A DNA stretch of 64,000 nt from Notospermus geniculatus (GCA_002633025.1 NMRB01000879.1:139473-203472); one strand, 5' to 3'; positions 31,888 to 44,511 are shown, numbered from the stretch's first letter. A program made the numbers and translations. Notes: generated from the sequence alone by a model not told the origin.

Positions 31888-33150
31888 TCAATGAAAAAGA
31901 CGTGTTTGGCTCAAAAATCATGGAATTCGGTTGATATTTGAATGATTCCAATTAAGATCCACTATTACCAATACATAAGCAAGTTTTCGGAGGACAGATT
32001 TGCGTCTGAAGCCAACTTCAGACCAGCCTGGTCGGCGCGGTTTGTTTTGGATTCAGGTTCTTGGCTCTAAGGATAGATGGCAGCACTATAGACTACAGAT
32101 GACAGAATTCTGGTGACTGTGGGATGCTCAGAAACTGGTTCCAACGGTCTGGCTTTTTCAGGGTTACTGCTATTCTGGCAAAGTGGGATCAGTGTGCCAT
32201 TTCGATTGCAAAATGGGCTGTGATTGTATATTTAAAGCCTGAACTAATGTTTTATCTGAGAAAATAATGATTGCCTTGAAAATAATGATTGCCTTGCATT
32301 GATCAGAGGCTGGGAATAGGCCTATGAACCTGATGAATGGGTGGTGGAGCCTAGGTGGCCAACTATCCGGAGGGGAACAAAATCCAGATTTGGTTATGAC
32401 CCTGCTCTCATCCAGTGACTTGCAACAACAGAAGCAAATAATCCAGATCAGTTTGTTTATATCAACTTGCTGTCTTCCATTGTCATTGTCTTTGCTGGGT
32501 GTGACATTTCTTTGCATAAAATGGAGGGGGGAGTATCCTTGTGTTGGGGTGATCCTCTGGGGGAAGACAGTAGCTCCCATCTTCTTCGACTTTCTGAGAC
32601 ACATTTAGTTCTGGATTACGTTTTTTATATCAGCCCAAGTATTACTGATACATGTACATATTGATATCAAAAGTGGCAATTCTTATTGGCAGTGAATTTG
32701 GTAAATACTTTCTACCCAGTAACAGAATTCAGCAGTAGTTTTTTCCACCAATTGAAATATATTTTATTGCATTTCCCAGAAGAAAGGACATCAGCAGTTC
32801 TGAAAATTTGACTAGATATTCAAGTCCCCAACTTCACGACTGATGAGAATTTGGGAGTGCTTAAATCCCTGAATTTTCAGAATTTTGTTTAAAAGATTGA
32901 CTAGGTATAAGTATGACCTGAGAGAGCAGACTAGTATTACCGGTACCTGGACTAGGATCTACACTAATTTGATTCAATGGACAGACTTCAGAATTCCATT
33001 ACAATTTCAACTCAATGCTGTCTGATACATCAAATATTTCACTACATTTCATTTACATATGTAACTAATCCTACACAATGTGGAGAGAGGCCAAAACATT
33101 GACCCAGTCAGCTCCTACATGTAATAACTAACTGCTATAATAATACATTT
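31888..33150. other. No gene seen
   Basis: No retroelement pol, exon or bounded repeat is recognised. A 20-base phrase AAAATAATGATTGCCTTG is doubled near 32260-32300. Confidence 0.5.
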
Positions 33151-36136
33151 CTATCTTTGAAAATGATTCATCCCTGAGATAAGGAAGATGACCCTGATGA
33201 GCACCGTAAACCTTAACTCGTTCATATTCCGAGCAGCGAGGTGTTTTTTCAAAAATTCTCTGATTTTTTCTGGTTTCCGTGCCTTAGTTTTGAGCCCAAG
33301 GGACTTCAACTGGTCCTTCATTTCGTCAACAGTCATGGAATCTACACAGTTACCGGTATTTTGATCATCAGACTGAGAATCAGAAATTGTAGGCTTTCGT
33401 CGTTTACTGAAAATCACCTCACCCCAGTATTCCAGATCCTTTTTTTCATAACCTCGGCTATCCCTTTTCTGGCCTTTCAACTGCATCTGACGGGCAGAAC
33501 ACTTCAAAATATTTGCACAGGCATCACTTTTGTTAGAATGTTGGAGGTGGACTGTTTTTGCATTATCATTGGCTTTCTCCATTCCCTGTCCAGAAAACTT
33601 TTTCAAACCAAGATGCAAAGTGCAAAGCTTTGGAACATGATATATCAAATTGTGAATGTAAGGGGTGATATTTTCAGGTTTGTAACCAGTTCTCTTGAAT
33701 TCAGAAAATTTCAAAAATGACTGGATCCATGCGAGGGCCATATCAAAAATCCCAGCAGATTCGACTTCTGATACATTGTCATAATCATGATTGATCGCTG
33801 AGTACAAGATATTAAACTTTCGCCATACATCAACCACGACATCCAAACTATCTGGATGAAGAGCCTTCCCAGATGCTACAAGTTCGTCTGGCAACTGCTT
33901 CAACAATTTCTTTCTTTCTCCACCCACTAAGCTAGAAAAATCGAATGCTCCATTTTTGCCAGAGCTGTCATTAACTCTCCATACTTTGAAAGTGACCCCA
34001 CATTTTGACATACATTTTATTAATTCATCGAGGTGACAGACACCAGATTTAGGGTGGACACCATGTTTTTCCTTATCATCCAATCCATTTGCATCATGAA
34101 TAAGGTTCATCAAAAGCTTGTCTGTAACCCGCAACATCAGATGTAATTCATCTATGACAACATTGGTGAGAGGAATTCTAACTAAAGGAGGGTATTTGCA
34201 GCCATGAAAATTCTCAGTGGAACACAACGAATCTTCCCGCATCTCTTCAACCGTCCGAGCAATGTGGCTCCCACAGTAAAAATCACATGGTTTAGAGACA
34301 TCCTTACGATCTTTGGTTTCAATTTTACAATAGACACAACTGAAGTTTGAGTTGGCACCACACAGCCCCATCACAAGAAGCAGGAATTTGTAGTCCCCCC
34401 CAATACACACTTTCAATTGAAACTCTTCATCATCGACAGAAATAGAGCCAACACTTGATAACGAATTGATGGAATTAAAAATATTACGAAATTAATTCTG
34501 GTACAAGTCGTAACTTTCATGGCCCCGGACTACGGCAACAACATGGTGACAACAAGCGTTAAACCCTTTCGAATGGGTTGGCCAGAGCGAAAAGCTCATC
34601 AAACACATACCAACAGTGCGGGAAACATTGGTGCCGTCACCACAAAATTTCACAGTGAAGTGTTTGAATTCAGGGTTTTCACTCCGAATGCACTTTATCG
34701 CAAACTTCACCTCATCTTCAACATCAATTTCTGCCCCCTCAGTTTTTCCTGGGGTCCGCTGAATGTGACACATTACGTTCATATCAGACCGCATTTGTTT
34801 TATTAAGTATGTTCTGGGCAAGTCATCAGTGATGAGGGTCAGTTCATGATAAAATGCATCCGAAATGTAAAACCGATCCAACAAATACAACACTTTTTTC
34901 AATTTGTCTTTTTCTTCTGCAGACATTTCTTTATCAGCGAAACCAATCGTATGCTGTTCACCTCGGGCATCACGGAGTCTAATATCCTCAACCTCAAGAC
35001 CAAAATTCTTCATGAACCAAAGGGCAACTTCTGCCCTGGATTTCAAATGCTTCAGCAATTTTCTCTGGTAGGATTTACTGATCCCATCAAAACCTGCCTT
35101 TGGAGGAGAAGTGACGTGATTGTTATTGGCATCCATGATTTTTTCAACATAAGAACTAAGTGCCAAATTAGTTTTTTTCAGATTTTCAATTTCACAATTT
35201 TGGTCCTCTATCCTTGCAACACATTTAGTGCATTTTTGTTTCAGGTCAACAAGCTCTTTCTTTAACTCTACCATTTCAGATTCGAGAGATTTTGCATACT
35301 GAACTGCTTCCTGTCTTTCACCATCTAAGTCTTCAAGCTTCTGTTTAACTTCAATTAACTGAGCATTAAGTTCAACGTTAGTATCGCTGAAAGGGTAAAT
35401 GTCGTCCTGGGTATATACAAAGATTACCCAGGATCTCAATCTTCACTAAAACAATACCCTGGGTGTAGTTTCGGTAGCCGAACATCACCCAGCATCGTAG
35501 TATGACACCTGGATTCGAGGTTCCCTCGCCCGTGATCACGCGACAGCCAAAAGAATGTCATGAACAGCTACATTCAACACTTACCGCGGCGCGAGACCGC
35601 GAGATTCCACGGGATTTCTAAATAGGACTCGTTCCTAGGCACAGATTGCGGATGCTGGGTGATGTTCGGCTACCGAAACTACACCCAGGGTATCGTTTTA
35701 GTGAAGATTGAGATCCTGGGTAATCTTTGTATATACCCAGGACGACATTTACCCTTTCAGCGTTAGTATCATGCAAGTCCGAAACACTTTGCAGATCTGA
35801 CCTCAGGAAATGAAGAGTGTAACATTTTTCACGTACATCATTCTTATTCCTACCTTTTGCTCTAACCAGAATATTACGTTTCAACGGACATTCAATCATC
35901 AGCCTGTTGATGACCCGTTTCGTATTTGGATTCAGCGCCATGTTGTATTGTTCAAGGAAAGAGTTCACTTTCACATGGTAAAACAACTCAGGCGAGATGT
36001 CACTAACTGACAAAATATCAACCCATTCCCTACATGTTGTATATCGAATATTCATGCTAAACAACACCGGCTCTTTCAAGGGACAGGTTTTGTTTGGCCC
36101 AACGTTCAGACCAAGGGAAGGCTTGTTGTGACTCAT
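33151..36136 (-). pseudogene. Putative DDE-type transposase-like protein, family not named
   Basis: One minus-strand frame runs from ATG 36136 to the stop at 33151 once two lesions are set aside: a MITE (35386-35761) and an in-frame TAA at 34494-34492. The N-terminal region has CREWVDILSVSD and FLEQYNMALNPNTKR. A coiled coil follows (about 35375-35140). Next are FTVKFCGDGTNVSRTVGMCL, then IGGDYKFLLLVMGLCGANSN with FSCVYCK, and later FSGQGMEKANDNAKTVHLQH. The Asp of GDGT, Asp of GGDYKF and Glu of GMEKAND could be a catalytic triad; that is inference. The C-terminus has MTVDEMKDQLKSLGLKTK, a SAP-like DNA-binding motif. I recall similar uncharacterised proteins in cnidarians and fungi but cannot name the superfamily. 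Confidence 0.7.
35386..35761. mobile_element. 376-bp foldback MITE with 9-bp duplication
   Basis: GTTAGTATC stands at 35377-35385 and again at 35762-35770. The ends GCTGAAAGGGTAAATGTCG and its complement extend into arms of about 115 bases. A 9-bp duplication suits Mutator or Merlin-type elements. Insert plus one duplication is 385 bp (not a multiple of 3), exactly the shift between the two halves of the host frame. Confidence 0.92.
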
Positions 36137-36374
36137 TGTTGGTAGCTAAAACGTACATGAGATAAATGTTAATTAACCTGAATTAAATGATATGGCCCTC
36201 GCACTCCAACCAAATAAAATCAAAATACCGGTAACTATGGTGTGATGGACATCACACTAAAAACACAGACCCCAATTCATGCAAAACGTTACCCTAGTAC
36301 AGAAATCATCAGGAATGCAGCAACATGCTGAAGAAAAATTCTAAGGAGTATTATTGATGCATGCACAAAACAAA

Positions 36375-36511
36375 TTCAGTTCTGTCCCTTTGCCAAATTG
36401 AGTCCATCGTCACAGGCCAGAAGTACATGTATCCACCATCCTAATAGGAACACCACAAATTCAGTCCTGTCCTTCTGCCAACTTCAGTCCATCAACACAG
36501 GCTCGAAGTAT
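36375..36511. repeat. Partial tandem duplication, about 85 bp apart
   Basis: TTCAGTTCTGTCCCTTTGCC...CACAGGCCAGAAGTA recurs as TTCAGTCCTGTCCTTCTGCC...CACAGGCTCGAAGTA. A cluster of GCGGCATC words follows to about 36700. Confidence 0.6.
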
Positions 36512-36898
36512 CACCTTCTCAACAGGAAACACACTGTCGGACACTTCCATGTCCAACTGCGGCATCGAGAGCCGCATGCGGCATCCAGAATTTCGTCTGC
36601 GGCATCCATGAAAAACTGTCTGGGTGCCGTATGCGGCATCGAGAGGCATTGGAGGAACCATGCTGCAGCATCCACCATCCTGATTGCGGCACCCACAGAG
36701 TTTAGTAAGCCCTAACTGCGTACACCCCTTTCATCGTGTCTTCTCGCTCGGTTCATTTAGGATTTGCAGTGATTGTCCAAACATGCCAAACGCGCTGCGC
36801 CAACGTGCTACGCAGTATTGGCGCCAAATTCTGGCGCAATCAGTGACGTCATCGACTGCGCCCCCTCGCTGAGGTGGTAAAGCGGCACCCAGCCAATC

Positions 36899-37366
36899 TT
36901 AGAGGAAATTTGCGGCACTGAAAGCCTGGGGGTTTGGACAAGTCACCAGTTCAAAATTTGGTTTCGTGAATGTTAAGCTCGGCTTAAGTAGTATTGGGAA
37001 TGCCAAACATTGCCCAACGCCAGAAGATGACACAAAGTAATGCCAACAACGTGGCAATGGTAAGTTTGAGAAGTCCTCCTTTTCATAACTTTGGTAACCA
37101 CGAATAGCCGCTGCGGTTCCTTTGCCCCCAAAGCAGTGCCGAAAAACATCCAGTGGAAAATCTATCCCCAATGGCACAACTGCAGCAGTACATCTTAATC
37201 GTTTTTGAACAACTGTATAGAAGTTCTTCACAGCAACGTGAATCCTCTCATCTGATACATCCGGGTTGCTGTACCTGGTAATCAGGTCAGGCGTCAAGTT
37301 TTCTTCAGGCTGCCACGACGCGGCTGAAATCGGCCAATCCTTCCATTGGACAAGATGATGCCATGT
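36899..37366 (-). CDS. Chromodomain exon (3' part of an unidentified gene)
   Basis: The exon follows an acceptor CTTTCTTGCAG (AG at 37368-37367) and opens in phase 0 with TWHHLVQWKDWPISAASWQP then EENLTPDLI. That is the second strand, WxxP and helix of a chromodomain. The remaining about 120 residues, including RCTAAVVPLGIDFPLDVFRH and WHYFVSSSGVGQCLAF, match nothing I know; the stop is at 36899. Chromodomains bind methylated histone tails, and also occur at the end of chromovirus integrases. The upstream exon with the first strand was not found within 1 kb. Confidence 0.6.
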   Translation of the reverse strand, partial: TWHHLVQWKDWPISAASWQPEENLTPDLITRYSNPDVSDERIHVAVKNFYTVVQKRLRCTAAVVPLGIDFPLDVFRHCFGGKGTAAAIRGYQSYEKEDFSNLPLPRCWHYFVSSSGVGQCLAFPILLKPSLTFTKPNFELVTCPNPQAFSAANFL

Positions 37367-38030
37367 CTGCAAGAAAGAAAGAACTCATTAGAAAGAAAAT
37401 AATCATACATACATGTACAGCTACATTTAATTTAGGCCTACATACATGGATGACAAGCCGACAATGTTGGGTTTTAGGCCTATTACCGACAATCATCAGC
37501 CCATTGTCAGCACTTTGGCCACCTAGGCCTACCGGTATCTAAATCACAGAAATTTCGAACTCATCACAGTTAACTCAGTCACCACCGATGTAAATAAAAA
37601 TTGGGAGATTTCAATGGATTTAATTCAAGATTCAACACACACTTGTAGGCATGTATGCACTGTGGATCTCAAAGGTACCTTCATCTAAATGCAGATATTT
37701 CGCACAACGTTACAAATAGCTCAGCCAAATACACATATATAAAAAATTCAGTGATCACAGGATATTTCTAACATCTAAAAAATGGCCGATGTAAGCAAAC
37801 TTGGGAGATTTCAATGGATTTAAAACACATACACGCGCCACCCTGAAAATGGATGAAAATGTACAGTAAGCTACATGTGCATTTTGCATGCACAATCACA
37901 TGAATCAAAACACCGGATAGGCTACCGAGTCAAATTCAACACGTAACTGACCAACTTTCCGGCGTGAAATTATCCGATCCGAATCGTGCTGATCGCTCCG
38001 AGGATGGAATTTGGTACGTGCGTCTCTTTC

Positions 38031-38392
38031 GGCAGAGAACATGCAGTAGGATCATTGCTAAAAAGGGCTGAAAATTACTGCTATCCCTCCTCCGGGGTTT
38101 GCAATAGGGAGACAAGACCAATCCCTACAACGTTTCAAAAGGGACCGATGGTAAATTTTCAAGGACTTAGGAGCGACAGGCCTAGGTAGAACATGTATAA
38201 TCCGTGTGCATTTCGTCATTTTCATGAATTTTCTTTTTGCAGAACACGCAGTACAATCATAACTCGAAAGGGCTGAAAATTACCACTATACCTGCTCCGG
38301 GGTGTGGAATAGGGAGAAAAGACCAATCCCTACAACTTTTCAAAAGGGACCGATAGTAAATTCTCAAGGACTTAGGAGCTATAGGCCTAGTT
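38031..38392. repeat. Two tandem copies of a unit of about 205 bp
   Basis: AGGGCTGAAAATTACTGCTAT ... AAGACCAATCCCTACAACG ... CAAGGACTTAGGAGC occurs at 38073-38180 and again at 38264-38390. A fragment in reverse is at 50935-50985. Confidence 0.75.
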
Positions 38393-38460
38393 CGAGGCTA
38401 CCCTTCATTTCATGATTTACGCTGAATATCAACCTCACTACACCACTCGGGAACTCCAAT

Positions 38461-38579
38461 CTGGGTAAAGTTAAGGGTCCTTATGTTTACCCAGGGCCGT
38501 CCTGGGTAAAGAAAAGGATTACCCAGGATGATCCTGGGTAAACATAAGGTATACCCAGGACGACATTGACCCATTCGGC
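38461..38579. repeat. Dispersed CCTGGGTAA-family MITE copy
   Basis: A close match of 6381-6498, with the same order of GGGTAAAG, CCTGGGTAAAC and CATTGACCCATTC(A/G)GC. Confidence 0.75.
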
Positions 38580-38728
38580 AAAAGTATGAACAGGACTTAA
38601 TTCTTGGCAGGTCAAACTCGAGAAAGCAGAATTCCAGTATCGGTAGGTGAAAGGGGGGGGGGCATAAAATATAAGAAATAGGCTTACTTAATTAACCTCT
38701 CAAAGTGTTTGCACAGGAGGAAAATCTA

Positions 38729-38862
38729 GGGCCGACCGAATCGAAACTCCGATAGCACTAACAGCAGGGCCTTACAGAGAAACTCTGTAATGGTAAAAGG
38801 CATTGCATACCTCTCTGTTATAGGCACTGTTAGTGCTATCGGAGTTTCGATTCGGTCGGCCC
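38729..38862. mobile_element. Hairpin MITE with perfect 36-base arms
   Basis: GGGCCGACCGAATCGAAACT to AACAG at the left is exactly complementary to the right end. The inside has an extra palindrome TTACAGAGAAACTCTGTAA. Confidence 0.88.
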
Positions 38863-39065
38863 AGGGTATTAGGGTACCAAGGGGCAATACAAGAGGACAG
38901 GTAAGGGAGGGTAACAGACATAATTTTGAGATAAACCAAAAACTCTACAGTAGGGGGCCTACTATTCTAGGTATTAGATATCCAACATTGAGTACAAAAA
39001 ACGACACACAAAATGACATTAGTAAACAGAAATCCGTCTCCGAGTTTCGTATATTTTCATATTTT

Positions 39066-39161
39066 CGACCCCAATAGGGGTCTTCCTCAGGCACTTTCTA
39101 GTAGAGATCCCAGCTGGGATATGTACTAGAAAGTGCCTGAGGAAGACCCCGGTTAGGGTCG
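39066..39161. repeat. Hairpin with 37-38-base arms
   Basis: CGACCCCAATAGGGGTCTTC and CAGGCACTTTCTAGTA pair with the complement across a 20-base loop. The loop itself contains ATCCCAGCTGGGAT. Confidence 0.88.
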
Positions 39162-41120
39162 AAAGTTTGCGGAACTGGGAGACGACTTAATGTTTACTAT
39201 CTTCCAGAAAATTAGGTACCGGTAGGCTTTACTTATGAACAAGGGTGTACATACATGTAGTGCAACAACATGCACAGTATCAGTACAATCAAAACACCGA
39301 AGAACGCTTTTTGACTAAAAAATGTATAATTACCGAATAATACCAATTGTTCCGCAGTGAATCTTTGTTTCAAAGCACACAATGAAAACATTCTGTGTTA
39401 ACTTTTCAAAGCATTTTGTCGCCATAATCGATATCAAAGAGTTTTGAAAATAATATGAATCGATTTGGATTGACAAAAAGACACAGTATTACCATATTCT
39501 ACATTCGAAAATGGCAGATTGATAGCAATAACTGAACCTGTACCAGTATGTGAGGATCATATGACAGGTAGCCTACTGGATCGAGATAGACCAAACCGCA
39601 TTTGTATGGTCACAGAGACCTGCATGTTGATCCTAAAAGGTTGTTATATCAAAAGCGTCAGTGTCAGACATTTGATTACAAGAATCTGCAGGGGCGTAGA
39701 GTACATAGCTGTTATGACTTGGGGGCAATCTTGATTGAGTCTGGAGGGTGAAGCTGGAGGAGGGGTCTTGGGGCCCTCTCCCAGAAAAAAATTGAAATTT
39801 TAGATCCTGTCAGATGCATTTTCCCCCACATCTGACACCACAATAACTTGGCTTGAAGAGAGGAAATGACCTTCAGAAGAAACAATTGTTTTGCCCCCCC
39901 CCCGCCTACGCCCCTGATCTGATATCAACAGCTTGCTATGTGGTCAGCAACGCCGACAAGCACCAACAGAGGTAGCTTGGCCCGCCAGTGGTAGACCCCT
40001 GTGACCTTACAACTGTAGTTTTGTGTATAATCAGCATCGCGGCACAAACGAGCATAGGCACAAACGAGGCACGAGTTCTTAGGCTGTGCCGTCTCACATA
40101 ACTTTTGGAAAGTTCAGCTGCACATAATCCGTCGTCTGCGTGCGCCTAGCTTAAGCACCGGACGCGAGACCGAAATCAGTCGCGTGTTCGATCCCCAGGC
40201 GAGTCGTCACTTTGTTTTCTCAACTGGTATGATAGGATCAAGTGAAGCACAATGTGTTAAGGTCTACCAATACATATGCTTTCGCGCCCAAATGTGAGCG
40301 ACTCGGCGACTTTGTGGTGAGTACGGTTCGATGAATATAACAACCCGCATGTCGTCAAGTCTGCAGTTTCCCGGATTATAGGTTGTTCCCAAATTTATTC
40401 AATGACGTTTCTTACCTCACCACATGTAGGAAACCTACATGGATTCAAAAACGAATTGGGGGAAGAAGTTCCCCGAGCTTCAATAAATGTTTCAATAGTT
40501 TGTAATCAGAAGAGGTGAGGAGCTGCCCTACGTGGGTTATTTACATATGAATACTACTCATGTCACGTATTGTCAGAGGGTGTCTTCACTAAAACTGCTC
40601 TCATTTCTACACCTTTTGAGATATTTCAAAAATTCTTTTTGCATCGAACCCGTTCATCAACACGGAGGGATGTACAGAGGGATTTTTCAAATGAATGATT
40701 TTCCGGAAAGATACCACAAACAAATATCTTTTTCACCATTTTGGGCGATTAATTAGCCAATTAAAGCTAGCAGAGGATGAATTTCGAGAAATCCCTCTGT
40801 GCAGCCCTCGGGGCAACTTTGATACACCTTGTATCCAAAGGCTGGCCTCTCAAACATAACTGCATGCAAATGGCGTCAAATCTAGTGAAAAATAAAGGGT
40901 TGTAAATAACCTTCGTTAATTAGTAAAACTGTACTTAATAGGCTATCATGTTGCTTTTTACATGAATCGACAGATAAGGGATAAGTTCATCATGGAAAGG
41001 CAAGAAATCCATATTTCCCAATACCCTCGATTTAGGTGGCATAGATTTCCGTGATCCCAAAATTTTCGCTTATGTATGGGTAGACCTTAAGGCGGGGGAC
41101 TACCTATAGCTGAACTCATT
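39162..41120. other. No gene seen
   Basis: No exon is supported. A tRNA-like relic is near 40130-40205, and repeat-like sequence with CCCCCGCCTACGCCCCTGA is near 39900. Confidence 0.5.
40130..40205 (+). mobile_element. tRNA-like sequence, weak
   Basis: TAGCTTAAGCACCGGAC resembles an A-box and CGTGTTCGATCCCCAGG a B-box 40 bases later. No closed acceptor stem is seen; a SINE head or tRNA relic is the likeliest reading. Confidence 0.35.
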
Positions 41121-41146
41121 CCCTAGTGGCAATCTAGTATCGTGCC

Positions 41147-41895
41147 ATGGTGTCTGGGCTGGTGGAATGGTGCGATGACAACAATCTGCATCTGAATGTC
41201 ACTAAGACTAAGGAGATGGTGATTGATTTCAGGAGGAATAAATCTCCCATGGAGCCGCTGACTATTAACAATCAGGTGGTAGAGATGGTTGATATTTTTA
41301 AATTTCTTGGTTGCCACATCTCTAATGACATGAAATGGTCAGCTCAAATCAGTAATAATATAAAGAAGGCTCAGCAGAGGTTGTTTTTCCTGAGGCGACT
41401 GAAGTCGTTTGGGTCGAGCACTCGAATTCTAGTCAGGTTTTACCGAGCTTCCATTGGGAGTATTTTATTTCAGTCCATGTTGGTATGGTTTACCTCAGCT
41501 ACAAAGAAGGATATTGGTAAACTAAACCAGATCGTTAAAACTGCATCCTATATTATAGGCGAACAGTTGGACAGAGCTGAGGTGATCTATAAAAAACGGG
41601 CGGTGAAACGTATGCAGAATATCATGAAGGATAATCACCATCCTGCTCACTGCCTTTACCAGCTCTTGCCGTCTGGTCGCCGGCTCAGCACATACAGAGG
41701 TACCAACCGGTTTTTAAACTCTTTTTATCCCTCGACCTGCCGCCTTTTTAACTCTGCATGACGGACCGCGTTTTCCATGTTGATCATAATTGACGGTGCT
41801 GACTCTTTTTGTATACGCACGAGTACAACACATCGATTTCCGATGTTATACATTAATGTATATATCACATTGGCTGAATAAATTATTATTATTTA
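41147..41895 (+). mobile_element. CR1/L2-like non-LTR retrotransposon, 5'-truncated
   Basis: A 204-codon frame carries the C-terminal half of a reverse transcriptase. It shows WCDDNNLHLNVTKTKEMVID, FKFLGCHISNDMKWS, KKAQQRLFFLRRLKSFG, ILVRFYRASIGSILFQSMLV and finally HPAHCLYQLLPSGRR with NSFYPSTCRLFN. These are conserved downstream of the YADD motif in CR1/L2/Rex-type elements. The frame has no stop, so the insert is fairly young. The 3' end is AATAAATTATTATTATTT, a short-repeat tail. 5' truncation is the normal result of incomplete reverse transcription. Confidence 0.88.
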
Positions 41896-43148
41896 ATCTA
41901 CGGAACTGGCCTTTGTGTGCTGGTCAAACAACCAGCCATTCACATTCAGATTAAATCCGATCACGCTTATATACTGTTTTCGAAAACCAATCTTCAGTGT
42001 ACGTGCCGACCCTAAATATTTTGTGTCCACTGCGGGTATTGTTCAGCTCTGTCGCCGGTGCTTTGTCACAAATGGCCGAACAGAGTTTACTCAAAGAGCG
42101 CGAATAGTGCAAATTTACATAACAAAGAAGTAACTTGCCAGCGGTATGGAAATTTTCAAATTTCCCAAACAAGTTTTCTCTTTTTTGGACACATATATTT
42201 GAAAAATTTCTTTTGGATGTTATTTCTATATGTGCATTCTACTAATGCAACACGATCGCCTTTTTCGGATAGTTGGTCGGGAACCCTTTTTTTGGCATTA
42301 AATAGTATATACCAATTACATGGAAAGTACTTTCGTAAAAAATGGATCGTTAGACCCTGCAGGCATCAGGCCTGTATGTTACAGACTATGTGGGAAACTG
42401 ATGTGTCGCATCCCAAGTCTGCAAAATTGTTTGCGAAGTCAAATTTTGACAACTTGTTATAACTTAATTAACTCCATCGTAATTGGTGAAAATGAACAAT
42501 TCTTTCACAGAACGGGCGCATTAAGGTGGTAGCTAAACCATTTTGTTGACATCAATTAGTTACTTTTTGTCATGAATATGTTAGGAGGCTTGTTGTCAAA
42601 GAGCGTCAATAAAGTCGGCATAGGTAGCCCCCCTAAATCAGTGTATCTAGGTTACATGGTTAGGATGGTTAGCAGTGACGGTTAGGATCGGGACAAGGTT
42701 TAAGATTAGGGATGAGGTCAGGGATGAGGTTAGGGTTAGGGGCTTGGGTTAGCAATGAGCGTGTAGGATCAGGACTGGGCGACATTCACCCATTCAGCTG
42801 AAGTGAAATGGCAAATTAACTGTTCGCTCAGTTCCGCAAAAAGGTTTCCAGAGAGACTGGGGTTATGAAGTGAAGGGATTGAAATTGGATTTCTCAATTG
42901 GATTTCGCAGGATCGGGAAGGAAATACAGTGCCCCTTATGTAAAGTTACTCGAAATCTCAAATTTTTGACGCAAAAAATCTGGCTAACTGCCCAAAAGTT
43001 GGGAAAATAAGGCTCGGGCGCCCTCGGGAACCGTCATAAGAAGAAGGTGCCCCGAGCCTTCTTTTCTCAATTCAGTCTATAGATAATACAGGTGAATAGA
43101 AAATACAGGTGAAATTTCAGAAAATTCCGTCAGATGGTTATGAAACAT
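41896..43148. other. No gene seen
   Basis: No exon supported. A GGTTAGGG-like tract is at 42660-42760, and a small inverted-repeat remnant ending CACCCATTCAGC is at about 42780-42800. Confidence 0.45.
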
Positions 43149-43370
43149 GAAGGCCCGAATTCATAAAGCTATTTTAAGAGGTGTCCGCGTGTAAATTTCA
43201 TAATCGGCCGATCATCGCCTGTCTAAATTTAAACGCAAATTCAGGAGAGGTGATTATCTAACGTGCGTACAAGTCCCATTTAACAGACAAAAGAAAATTT
43301 AATCGCATGAGGGTGGCATGATGTATAAGTTGCGTGTAAGTGGTTATTCTACAGTTGGACCCTACAGAAG

Positions 43371-44251
43371 ATGGACAGGGTGTTAGATATTCTCGAATTG
43401 GCACAAGAAGAAGCCGAGGAAGAGGAACTTTGGAATAATCCTGCTCGTGAGGTGAGAGTGTTTCAGGTATGAATTGACCCATTGGCTAAGTTCACCGAGG
43501 ATACCTTCCGTTGGCTGGCTGATCTTCTTCGATTTGACACCGCGAACGGACAGAAACCATGCTCTTAACCACCGCCAGCAGCTGTGAGTTGCTTTGCGCT
43601 TCTACGCCAGAGCATCTTTTCAAATGGACACAGGAGACATGTGTGGCGTGTCTCAGCCAACTGTCTGCAAGGATGTCCACCGTGTGTCTCAAGCCATTTG
43701 TGCTCGGCGGGGGTTGTTTATTCACTTTCCGAACACTCCAGAGGAAAGGAGAGCCGCAGCCGAAGGTTTTTATGAAATTGCACATTTCCCTGGAGTTATA
43801 GGTGCCATCGATGGTTCTCATGTTGCTATAGTTAATCCTGGTGGTAACCGTTCAGCACATTACATTAACAGGAAAGGGTACTATAGCCTCAACTGTCAGT
43901 TTGTTGCTGACCATCAGCTTCTCTTCATCAATGTTGTGGCCCGATGGTACGGATCAGCACATGATTCCCGGATATTTGAGGAATCGGAGCTGTTCACAAA
44001 AATTCCAGAACGGAGAATATCAAGGCATCTTGTTGGGTGATCCTGCCTACGCTTGCCGAACTTTTATGGTTATCCCTGTTCGAAACCCAAGGACACCTGC
44101 TGATGTCCGTTACAATGATGAGCAGCGACGCTCCAGAGGAGGTATAGAGAGGCCATTCGGAATCTGGAAGAAGCGATTTCCATGTATATCGAAGGGGATG
44201 CACCTGAGGTGTTCGGTAAGTAATTCACTACGGAATTGGCGATGCAAATGA
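43371..44251 (+). pseudogene. HARBI1-like DDE nuclease, broken
   Basis: From ATG 43371 the reading gives LAQEEAEEEELWNNP, IDPLAKFTEDTFRWLADLLR, RNHALNHRQQL then VALRFYARASFQMDTG, CGVSQPTVCKDVHRVSQAI. The core follows: PGVIGAIDGSHVAIVNP, CQFVADHQLLFINVVARWYG, LLGDPAYACRTFMVIPVRN and GGIERPFGIWKKRF. All three acidic residues of the DDE set are still encoded (AIDGS, LGDPA, GIERP). Lesions: TGA near 43471, a frameshift near 43540, TGA near 43582 and a frameshift near 44005. Coding similarity fades after 44212, where GGTAAGT may be a donor. Inactive by itself. Confidence 0.85.
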
Positions 44252-44510
44252 TATACCAGCACTCCTCACGATGCTGCAAATGTCGACAGATCTCGTGTGC
44301 ATTATGTTCAACAATTACGCATGGAACAGACTGAGGTTAAACCAATCTTTTATTTTCAGTTGGATCATAACATGCAATTACAGTTGCAACAGCTTGCCTA
44401 CATAACCTAGCTATAAGACGAAATGATGCTCTTCCGGAACCAGACCGGTGTAACGTTTTTCCGTGAGGCCCGTGAGCCAGTGTGACAATACAATAGATTG
44501 ACGGTATAAG

Positions 44511-44511
44511 N
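44511..44511. other. Single unresolved base (N)
   Basis: One N in the sequence; no other meaning. Confidence 0.95.

Noticed and set aside
42660-42760. Interstitial telomere array (GGTTAGGG-like)
   Set aside because: Only one or two exact TTAGGG units among variants; too short to call.
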